NCBI GenBank assembly: GCA_030450535.1
Contig: JAKDIK010000048.1
Coordinates: 1-12,343, forward strand
Source: Propionibacteriaceae bacterium
Lineage (GTDB): Bacteria > Actinomycetota > Actinomycetes > Propionibacteriales > Propionibacteriaceae
DNA: 12,343 nt
Direction of reading: 5' to 3'
Shown here piece by piece: positions 6,910 to 12,343 of the stretch; the stretch's first letter is position 1; the number at the start of each line of letters is the position of its first letter. A program made the translations under genes and the position numbers. The notes under the pieces were generated by a model that searched no databases, was not told the DNA's origin, and saw nothing but the letters and a program-made list of their open reading frames with translations.

Positions 6910-6915
6910 AGGCTA
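6910..6915 (-). promoter_or_regulatory. Leaderless -10 box of the DUF1707-CNNM operon
   Basis: TAGCCT on the minus strand is followed by 7 bases and then the ATG at 6902, so transcription would begin at or next to the start codon. No -35 hexamer is evident; the palindrome at 6930-6945 occupies that position. Confidence 0.5.
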
Positions 6916-6929
6916 GCCGAGCGGCCCGC

Positions 6930-6945
6930 CCGCGACGCGTCGCGG
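6930..6945. promoter_or_regulatory. Perfect 16-bp palindrome, candidate operator in the divergent promoter
   Basis: CCGCGACGCGTCGCGG is its own reverse complement with a central CG. It lies between the leftward DUF1707 promoter and the rightward sugar-transport promoter. Central-CG palindromes are typical of LacI-family operators, the usual regulators of actinobacterial sugar ABC operons, but no regulator gene is in the window. It could also be a chance GC-rich palindrome. Confidence 0.45.
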
Positions 6946-6974
6946 AAATGCCCCGGGAGTCCGGGACCGGATGT

Positions 6975-6990
6975 TAGGGTCGCTTCGACC
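6975..6990 (+). promoter_or_regulatory. Putative sugar-transport operon promoter with overlapping inverted repeat
   Basis: TAGGGT (6975-6980) fits a TANNNT -10 box and predicts a start near 6987. GGTCG (6978-6982) and CGACC (6986-6990) form an inverted repeat around CTT that covers the -10 edge and the start site, a typical place for a repressor. The 5' leader would be about 70 bases and carries GGAGAGGAG (7044-7052) before the ATG at 7056. Confidence 0.4.
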
Positions 6991-7055
6991 AAACGATGGG
7001 CAGATCTCTGTTCGGCAGTGAGGACGCGGCCGGAGGGTGGCCCGGAGAGGAGCCG

Positions 7056-8408
7056 ATGGTGGCTCAACACAAGGTGCGCAGGGCGACGGTGCCGGCGGTG
7101 CTGCTGGCCGGGGCCCTGCTGCTGACGGGATGCCTACAGGATCCCAACGCGGGTCGCGGCGCCGCCGGCGCCGCCGGCCTCGGCGAGCCCGCTCAAGGCG
7201 ACGGTGTCGTCGAGATCATGGGTGCATTCGGCGGCGACGAGGCGAAGCTGTTCAACGACTCCCTGGCGCCGTTCACCGAACAGACCGGCATCCAGGTCAA
7301 CTACGTCCCCGACAGCGACTTCACGAACACGATCCGCGTGCGCGCCACGTCCGGCGACATGCCGGATGTCGGCCTGTTCCCCCAGCCCGGCGGCGTGCTG
7401 AGCCTGGCCGCCGACGGCGCCATCATCCCGATCGACGAGTTCCTCGACTACGACGGGCTGAACTCCTCGCTGGTGTCCGGATTCCTCGACTCCTCGCGCT
7501 ACCGGGGGCGCGTGTACGCCATCCCCATGCGCATGGCCGTCAAGAGCATCGTGTGGTACCCGAAGGCCGCCTTCGAAGAGCACGGCTGGAACACCGCGCC
7601 CCAGAGCCTGGATGAGCTCGACGCGCTGGCCGACCAGATTCGCAGCGACACCGGATCGTCGCCCTGGTGCATCGCCTGGGGTTCGGACCAATCCACCGGC
7701 TGGGTCGGCACCGACTGGGTCGAGGAGTACATGCTGCGCCTGTGGGGGCCCGACGTCTATGACGACTGGATTTATGGCCGCATCCCCTTCAACGACGAGC
7801 GTGTCGTGGCCGCGATCGAGCGCTACGGCGAGCTGTCCAACGCCCCCGGCAATGTGCTGGGTGGCGCGCAGGGCATCATCAGCACGCCCTTCGGCGACGC
7901 GATGAACCCCGCGTTCAACAACCCGCCGGGCTGCTACCTGATGCGGCAGGGCAACTTCATCGCCAGCTTCCTGCCCGACGACGTCGAGGCGAACCTGGAC
8001 GATCAGGTCGGCATCTTCGTGTTCCCGCGGGACGAGGGCGGCTATGACGGCCAGCCCATCCTCGGTGGCGGCGACCTGGCCTCGGCGTTCACCTACGACA
8101 CCGACACGGTGGCGCTGATGGAGTTCCTCAGCTCGCCCGAGTTCGGCGGCCCCTGGGCGGCCGGCGGCGGCTGGCTCAGTCCGCACACCACGTTCGACGG
8201 CTCGCAGTACCCGAACGACACGACGCGTCAGATCGCGCAGCTGGCGATCGATGCCGACGTCTTCCGCTACGACGGCTCCGACGTCATGCCGCGCGAGGTG
8301 GGTTCGGGCAGCTTCTGGACCGAGATGGTCGCGTACCAGTCCGGCGCGAAGACGGCGCAACAGGCGGCCGACGACATCGAGGCGACGTGGCCGGAGGGCG
8401 ACCGCTGA
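7056..8408 (+). CDS. Carbohydrate ABC transporter substrate-binding lipoprotein (AglE-like)
   Basis: The protein has 450 residues. Seen: a short basic N-terminus (KVRR), a hydrophobic core and the lipobox LLTGC with the lipidated cysteine at residue 26, so it is a membrane-anchored extracellular binding protein. The body has a family 1 solute-binding fold, with YAIPMRMAVKSIVWYPK (154-170) and SPWCIAWGSDQSTGWVGTDW (202-221). From memory this second region resembles alpha-glucoside-binding proteins of the AglE type more than arabinose-binding ones. The ATG at 7056 follows GGAGAGGAG; an in-frame ATG at 6996 would put about 20 extra polar residues before the signal and is rejected. The TGA overlaps the next ATG as TGATG, so it is coupled with the permeases. 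Substrate is inferred only: an oligosaccharide. Confidence 0.93.
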   Translation: MVAQHKVRRATVPAVLLAGALLLTGCLQDPNAGRGAAGAAGLGEPAQGDGVVEIMGAFGGDEAKLFNDSLAPFTEQTGIQVNYVPDSDFTNTIRVRATSGDMPDVGLFPQPGGVLSLAADGAIIPIDEFLDYDGLNSSLVSGFLDSSRYRGRVYAIPMRMAVKSIVWYPKAAFEEHGWNTAPQSLDELDALADQIRSDTGSSPWCIAWGSDQSTGWVGTDWVEEYMLRLWGPDVYDDWIYGRIPFNDERVVAAIERYGELSNAPGNVLGGAQGIISTPFGDAMNPAFNNPPGCYLMRQGNFIASFLPDDVEANLDDQVGIFVFPRDEGGYDGQPILGGGDLASAFTYDTDTVALMEFLSSPEFGGPWAAGGGWLSPHTTFDGSQYPNDTTRQIAQLAIDADVFRYDGSDVMPREVGSGSFWTEMVAYQSGAKTAQQAADDIEATWPEGDR

Positions 8409-9595
8409 TGTCCACCAGCACAACCCCGCCAACCCGGGGAGAGGTGGCGAGCACGTCGCCGCCCGACGAAGGCCTCGAACGGCATCGACGCGAGTCCGCG
8501 CTGCAGCCGGTCCAGCTGGTGTGGGGATCGCTGGGCGTCGCGTTCACGCTCTGGTTCATCACGAACCTGTTCCTGGCGTTCGCGTACTACCCGCAGTGGT
8601 TCTTCAACAGCAAGATCCTCATGGGCATCCTCGGCCTCCTCGCCGGGGTCGGTGGCGCGGCGCTGCTCTTCTGGTTCCTCAACAAGGCGATCGAGGCGCT
8701 CCCCCGCCGGCTCGAACACGGCCTCATGCCGTATGCGTTCCTGCTGCCCGGGTTCTCGCTCATCGGCGTGATGTTGTTGTACCCGACGATCCAGACGATC
8801 AACTACTCGTTCGCCAACGCGAGCAGCACGGCGTACATGGACCCCCCGTGGGCGAACTACACCCACCTGTTCGGCAACGCGGCGTTCTGGTCCGCGATCT
8901 TCAACAACGTGCTGTGGATCGTCATCGTGCCCGCGGTCACCGTGGCCTTGGGCGTCGTCGTCGCCGTGCTGGCGGACCGGCTCTCCTCCCGCGGTGAGAA
9001 GTGGTCGAAGAGCTTCATCTTCCTGCCCATGGCGATCTCGTTCGTCGCGGCGTCGGCGATCTGGTCGACGACGGTCTACGGCTACCAGCCTCCGGGCCAG
9101 CCGCAGCCGGCGATTCTGAACGCCATCTGGACGGCGCTGGGCAACCAGCCGCAGAGCTGGCTGACGATCGACACCGGACGCCTCAACTCGCTGTTGCTCA
9201 TGGTCATCCTCGTCTGGCTGCAGACCGGATTCGCCATGGTGCTGTTGTCGGCGGCGATCAAGGGCGTCCCGGAGGACACGCTGGAGGCGGCCCGCATCGA
9301 CGGGGCGTCGGAGTTGCAGATCTTCTTCCAGGTGGTGATCCCGCAGATCATGGGCACGATCATCACGGTGTTCATCACCGTGCTGATCCTCGTGATGAAG
9401 GTCTTCGACATCATCTACGTGCTCACCAACGGCCGGAACAACACCGATGTGATCGCGAACATGTTCTTCCGGGAGATGTTCACCAACAGCCAGGCCGGGC
9501 GCGCCACGGCGATCGTCGTGGTGCTGCTGATCGCGATCCTCCCCGTGCTGTTCTACCAGGTGCGGATGTTCCGCAGGCAGGAGGCCCAGCGATGA
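8408..9595 (+). CDS. Carbohydrate ABC transporter permease, MalF/AglF type
   Basis: The protein has 395 residues, long for this family because two extra membrane segments (about 36-60 and 68-92) precede the usual core. The core contains about six helices from residue 106 onward. The cytoplasmic EAA loop that docks the ATPase is visible as EAARIDGASELQIFFQVVIP (293-312). The first 30 residues are polar and probably cytoplasmic. The start ATG at 8408 shares its A with the preceding TGA and has GGAGGG at 8393-8398. The stop overlaps the next ATG as ATGA. It forms a heterodimer with the downstream permease. An N-terminal extension of this kind fits MalF- or AglF-like subunits; the substrate is not determined by the sequence. 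Confidence 0.94.
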   Translation: MSTSTTPPTRGEVASTSPPDEGLERHRRESALQPVQLVWGSLGVAFTLWFITNLFLAFAYYPQWFFNSKILMGILGLLAGVGGAALLFWFLNKAIEALPRRLEHGLMPYAFLLPGFSLIGVMLLYPTIQTINYSFANASSTAYMDPPWANYTHLFGNAAFWSAIFNNVLWIVIVPAVTVALGVVVAVLADRLSSRGEKWSKSFIFLPMAISFVAASAIWSTTVYGYQPPGQPQPAILNAIWTALGNQPQSWLTIDTGRLNSLLLMVILVWLQTGFAMVLLSAAIKGVPEDTLEAARIDGASELQIFFQVVIPQIMGTIITVFITVLILVMKVFDIIYVLTNGRNNTDVIANMFFREMFTNSQAGRATAIVVVLLIAILPVLFYQVRMFRRQEAQR

Positions 9596-10455
9596 GTGCC
9601 GGTCGCATGAAGGACGGGCGCGCGCGCAGCCCCTTCGCCATCGTCGTCATGGTGTTGTTGTCGATCCTGTGGTTCATTCCGACGCTCGGCCTGCTCGTGA
9701 CGAGCTTCCAGACCCGCGATTCGGCTCTGACGGGTGGCTGGTGGGAGGCGCTGTTCATGCCGGCCACCCGTGCCTGGACGTTCGAGAACTACCGGGCGGT
9801 GTTCGAGATGCAGGACATGGGCAACGGCTTCCTCAACGGAATCCTCGTCGCCGTGCCTGCCACGATCATTCCGATCATGTTCGCGGCATTCGCCGCGTAC
9901 GCGTTCGCGTTCATGCAGTTCCCCTTCAAGGACCTGCTGTTCATCCTGATCGTGGCGGTCATGGTGGTGCCGATCCAGGTGGCCTTCCAGCCGCTGCTGA
10001 ACCTGCTCGGCCCCAACGGGATCGGGATCTCGGGTCAGTACCTGGCGGTGTGGCTGCTGCACACGGGCTTCGGCATGCCCTTGTGCATCTACACGCTGCG
10101 CAACTACATGTCCTCGCTGCCCTACAGCGTGGTCGAATCCGCCCGCATCGACGGCTGCTCGAACTTCCAGATCTTCTGGCGGCTCGTCGCGCCGATGTCG
10201 ATGCCGGCCATCGCCGCGTTCGCCACCCTGCAGTTCCTGTGGGTGTGGAACGACCTGCTCATCGCGAAGCTGTTCCTGAACAATGACAACACCACCGTCA
10301 TCGTTCAGCTGCAGCAGCTGCTGGGCACGCAGGGTCAGGGAGCCGAGCTGCTCACCGCGGGGGCGTTCATCTCCATGGTCGTGCCGATGATCGTGTTCTT
10401 CTCGCTGCAGAATCTGCTCGTGAGGGGCATGACGGCCGGAGCCGTCAAGGGCTGA
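9592..10455 (+). CDS. Carbohydrate ABC transporter permease, MalG/AglG type
   Basis: The protein has 287 residues with about six membrane helices (first at 14-38, last at 257-276), the normal size for a MalG-like subunit. The EAA loop reads VESARIDGCSNFQIFWRLVA (181-200). The C-terminus LVRGMTAGAVKG is the standard end of this permease class. The ATG at 9592 overlaps the previous stop as ATGA, and GGAGG lies at 9580-9584. It ends the transport operon: a terminator hairpin starts 18 bases after the TGA. No ATP-binding gene follows, so the importer must use an ATPase encoded elsewhere, as is usual for actinobacterial sugar importers that share an MsiK-type subunit. Confidence 0.95.
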   Translation: MSAGRMKDGRARSPFAIVVMVLLSILWFIPTLGLLVTSFQTRDSALTGGWWEALFMPATRAWTFENYRAVFEMQDMGNGFLNGILVAVPATIIPIMFAAFAAYAFAFMQFPFKDLLFILIVAVMVVPIQVAFQPLLNLLGPNGIGISGQYLAVWLLHTGFGMPLCIYTLRNYMSSLPYSVVESARIDGCSNFQIFWRLVAPMSMPAIAAFATLQFLWVWNDLLIAKLFLNNDNTTVIVQLQQLLGTQGQGAELLTAGAFISMVVPMIVFFSLQNLLVRGMTAGAVKG

Positions 10456-10473
10456 TCCCACCGCACGCTGGAG

Positions 10474-10504
10474 CGCCGCCGTCGCCCAGGGGGCGGCGGC
10501 GTTT
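10474..10504 (+). terminator. Intrinsic terminator after the ABC importer operon
   Basis: CGCCGCC (10474-10480) pairs with GGCGGCG (10495-10501). The pairing extends inward with G-C, a wobble and further GC pairs, and is followed by TTT (10502-10504). This is the clearest terminator on the plus strand here and separates the transporter from the arabinofuranosidase. Confidence 0.75.
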
Positions 10505-10725
10505 CGCCGTTCAATGTGCGGCGATGCAGCCGGGATCGGGATCGCAGCCCAGGGGTGGGGTGCGGCGCCCGCGAGGATCGTGAGGTTCGCCGGGATCGTT
10601 GACAACGGTGAGGTGGGGGGAGATGCTGGCGCCGAGCACGGGACGACGGGAAGGACGCGGAGGTTCTCCCCGGTCACGCAGATGTGGCGCCACCCCTGGG
10701 CGTCCCGGGACCTGGAGGATCAACG
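10505..10725 (+). promoter_or_regulatory. GH51 upstream regulatory region with sigma70-like promoter
   Basis: This region has no supported gene. It holds TTGACA (10599-10604), an exact -35 consensus, then a 17-base spacer and GATGCT (10622-10627) as a partial -10 match. The predicted start is near 10634, leaving about 90 bases of leader, and GGAGG (10714-10718) sits 7 bases before the ATG. The inverted repeat CGTTG-A-CAACG (10597-10607) lies exactly on the -35 box and is a good candidate repressor site. GCCGGGATCG occurs twice, at 10529-10538 and 10589-10598, exactly 60 bases apart. Confidence 0.55.
10597..10607. promoter_or_regulatory. Inverted repeat on the -35 box, candidate operator
   Basis: CGTTGACAACG is an 11-base inverted repeat with 5-bp arms and a central A. 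It contains the TTGACA hexamer, so a bound protein would block polymerase. The regulator is not in the window. Confidence 0.45.
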
Positions 10726-12240
10726 ATGAAGACCCGCCTGGTGATCGATGCCGACCGACCCGTCGGCGACATCTCGCCCCGCATCTTCGGTTCGTTCGTG
10801 GAACACCTCGGCCGCTGCGTCTACACGGGCATCTTTGAGCCCGATCACCCCAGCGCCGACTCCGACGGCCTGCGCACCGACGTCCTCGAGCTGGTCAAGG
10901 AGATGGGCGTCACGGTCGTCCGCTACCCGGGGGGCAACTTCGTCTCGGCGTACGACTGGGAGGACGGAGTCGGCCCGGTCCAGCAGCGGCCCGCCCGCCT
11001 GGAGCTCGCCTGGCACTCGTTGGAGCCCAACACGTTCGGGACCGACGAGTTCATGGCCTGGTGCCGCAAGGCGGGCGTCGAGCCCATGCTCGCGGTGAAC
11101 CTGGGCACGCGCGGCGAGCGCGACGCCGTCGACCTGCTCGACTACGTCAACGGGGACGCCCCCACCGCGCTCGCCCAGCAGCGCCGCGACAACGGCCACG
11201 AGGAGCCCTACGGGGTGACGTTGTGGTGCCTCGGCAACGAAATGGACGGCCCGTGGCAGGTCGGTCACAAGAACGCGGACGACTACGCCTACCTCGCCAC
11301 CTCGACCGCACGCGCGATGCGGATGGTCGAACCCTCCCTCGAGCTGATCGCCTGCGGCTCGGCTTCCTGGGAGATGCCGACGTTCGGCGACTGGGAGCGC
11401 ACCGTGCTCGACCATGCCTACGACGTCGTCGATTTCATCTCGCTGCACCGCTACTACGATCCCGATGTCATCGCCGACGACGCCTCCCTGGTGGCCTCGG
11501 GCGTCGATCTGGACCGGTTCATCGCCGGGATGATCGCGACCGCCGACCACGTGAAGGCCAAGAAGCGCTCCGACAAGGACATCATGTTGTCGGTCGATGA
11601 GTGGAACGTCTGGCATCTCGCCAGCTACGAGGCGCAGGCCAAGTCGTTCGAGGGCTGGCCGGTCGCTCCCCCGCTGCTGGAGGACGTCTACACCGGGGCG
11701 GACGCCCTCGCCGTCGGCGGGCTGCTCATCACGTTGCTCCGCCACTGCGACCGCGTGAAGGCCGCCTGCCAGGCCCAGCTCGTCAACGTCATCGGCCCGA
11801 TCATGACCCGCAAGGGCGGGCCGGCCTGGCGGCAGACCACCTTCCACCCGTTCGCTCTCGCCGCCCGGCTGGCCCGGGGCCGCGCCTACCACGCCGTCGT
11901 CGAGACGCCCCTGGTCGAGACCGTGCGTTTCGGGCCCGTGCCGGCCGTCGACGCCGTCGTGACCTGGGACGCCGAGACCGGTCGCGGCAGCCTGCTCGCC
12001 CTCAACCGTTCACTCACCGAGGCGATGCCGGTCGAGGTCGATCTGGGGGCGCTGCCGGTCGAGGCGGTGGCGTCCGCGCAGCTGCTGCGTCCGGACGACC
12101 TCGCCGACGTGAACACCGCCGAGGATCCCGACCGGGTGGCCCCCGTTGGCCACGAGGTCGCCCTCGCCGACGGCCGACTCACCGTGGAGCTCCCGCCCGC
12201 CTCGTGGCTGGCCGTTGAACTCACCGGACGAGAGGGGTAA
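10726..12240 (+). CDS. abfA: GH51 alpha-L-arabinofuranosidase, intracellular
   Basis: The protein has 504 residues, the normal GH51 length. It releases terminal alpha-L-arabinofuranose from arabino-oligosaccharides or arabinoxylan fragments by a retaining mechanism. Seen: the N-terminal family block ISPRIFGSFVEHLGRCVYTG (16-35), RYPGGNFVSAYDWEDGVGP (66-84), the acid/base glutamate E172 in WCLGNEMDGPW, and the nucleophile E292 in SVDEWNVWH. The (beta/alpha)8 barrel is followed by a beta-sandwich to about residue 500. No signal peptide is present, so it acts in the cytoplasm on imported sugars. The ATG at 10726 has GGAGG 7 bases upstream. It is expressed from its own promoter rather than read through from the importer. 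The next gene starts 4 bases after the TAA, so it is probably cotranscribed with a secreted partner. Both catalytic residues are intact. Confidence 0.95.
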   Translation: MKTRLVIDADRPVGDISPRIFGSFVEHLGRCVYTGIFEPDHPSADSDGLRTDVLELVKEMGVTVVRYPGGNFVSAYDWEDGVGPVQQRPARLELAWHSLEPNTFGTDEFMAWCRKAGVEPMLAVNLGTRGERDAVDLLDYVNGDAPTALAQQRRDNGHEEPYGVTLWCLGNEMDGPWQVGHKNADDYAYLATSTARAMRMVEPSLELIACGSASWEMPTFGDWERTVLDHAYDVVDFISLHRYYDPDVIADDASLVASGVDLDRFIAGMIATADHVKAKKRSDKDIMLSVDEWNVWHLASYEAQAKSFEGWPVAPPLLEDVYTGADALAVGGLLITLLRHCDRVKAACQAQLVNVIGPIMTRKGGPAWRQTTFHPFALAARLARGRAYHAVVETPLVETVRFGPVPAVDAVVTWDAETGRGSLLALNRSLTEAMPVEVDLGALPVEAVASAQLLRPDDLADVNTAEDPDRVAPVGHEVALADGRLTVELPPASWLAVELTGREG

Positions 12241-12244
12241 ACCC

Positions 12245-12343
12245 ATGACCCCCCGCGCCCGCTCAGGAGCCCCGCGTCCCGCGGGCCATCCGACGCTCAC
12301 CCGGCGGACCGTGGTCGGCTCGGCACTCGCAGCGGGATCGGCG
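12245..12343 (+). CDS. N-terminus of a Tat-exported protein, cut by the window end
   Basis: An ATG at 12245 opens 33 codons to the end of the window. AGAGGGG (12231-12237) sits 7 bases upstream, inside the end of abfA, so the two are probably translated from one mRNA. Seen: a polar, arginine- and proline-rich n-region, then TRRTVVG, which is a twin-arginine motif (R-R-x-hydrophobic-hydrophobic), then a hydrophobic Ala/Gly segment. The protein is therefore likely folded in the cytoplasm and exported by Tat. The mature domain lies outside. From its place next to GH51, a secreted glycoside hydrolase or binding protein is plausible, but this is inference. Confidence 0.72.
   Translation, partial: MTPRARSGAPRPAGHPTLTRRTVVGSALAAGSA

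Noticed and set aside
6996..7055. Earlier in-frame ATG for the binding lipoprotein
   Set aside because: It would place about 20 polar residues before the lipoprotein signal and lies only a few bases after the predicted transcription start. The ATG at 7056 has a ribosome binding site and gives a normal signal length.
6903..7070. Longer N-terminus for the DUF1707 protein
   Set aside because: It would overlap the lipoprotein start and the divergent promoter; the DUF1707 domain begins just after the chosen start.
4795..7125. A 776-codon plus-strand frame opposite the CNNM operon
   Set aside because: Antisense shadow of three real coupled genes, running through the divergent promoter and into the lipoprotein signal region in the wrong frame.
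9553..10677. A 374-codon minus-strand frame
   Set aside because: Mirror of the MalG-like permease extended through the terminator hairpin; no family features.
10514..10729. A 71-codon plus-strand ORF in the gap before abfA
   Set aside because: No ribosome binding site, it overlaps the predicted promoter and the abfA start, and the product resembles no known family. A similar minus-strand ORF covers the same bases.
1..12343. CRISPR array, tRNA, rRNA, insertion sequence or prophage genes
   Set aside because: No regularly spaced repeats, cloverleaf sequences, transposase or phage-like proteins were seen. The gene content is ordinary chromosomal metabolism and transport.

Overview
The window is GC-rich DNA from an actinomycete-type (Actinomycetota) bacterium. 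The evidence is strong G/C bias at third codon positions, long mirror reading frames opposite the real genes, TANNNT-type -10 boxes, ATGA start/stop overlaps, a large LeuA of the mycobacterial/corynebacterial type, a DUF1707 protein and paired CNNM/CBS proteins. A family such as the Propionibacteriaceae is possible, but I cannot fix the genus from sequence alone.

Layout. (1) 1-297 (+): the C-terminal end of a PEP-synthase-like protein. (2) 316-1659 (-): gdhA, an NADP-type glutamate dehydrogenase, convergent with the first gene. (3) 1813-3567 (-): leuA, 2-isopropylmalate synthase, with a long terminator hairpin just after its stop. Its upstream region (about 3568-3720) holds a 14-residue leader peptide with three consecutive leucine codons and mutually exclusive RNA helices, so it looks like a leucine-sensing attenuator. 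(4) 3767-6902 (-): a tightly coupled three-gene operon, DUF1707 protein then CNNM/CBS/CorC protein then CNNM/CBS protein. Each junction is an ATGA overlap, and the first gene is probably read from a leaderless transcript. (5) 7056-10455 (+): a three-gene carbohydrate ABC importer (binding lipoprotein and two permeases, no ATPase) ending in a strong terminator. (6) 10726-12240 (+): an intracellular GH51 alpha-L-arabinofuranosidase with its own promoter and operator-like site. Four bases later a Tat-exported protein begins and runs off the window.

How the parts fit. gdhA and leuA are core nitrogen and branched-chain amino-acid metabolism. The CNNM operon is an envelope or ion-homeostasis unit. 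The right third looks like a plant-polysaccharide or oligosaccharide utilisation locus: a Tat-secreted protein outside, an importer in the membrane, and a cytoplasmic arabinofuranosidase. The importer resembles alpha-glucoside (AglEFG-type) systems, so the substrate pairing is uncertain. The divergent promoter region at 6903-7055 carries a perfect 16-bp palindrome that may be a shared operator.

The most interesting non-coding signals are the leuA leader (3568-3720), the gdhA promoter inverted repeat (1713-1733), the divergent-promoter palindrome (6930-6945), and the inverted repeat on the -35 box of the arabinofuranosidase promoter (10597-10607). I see no CRISPR array, tRNA, rRNA or insertion sequence.
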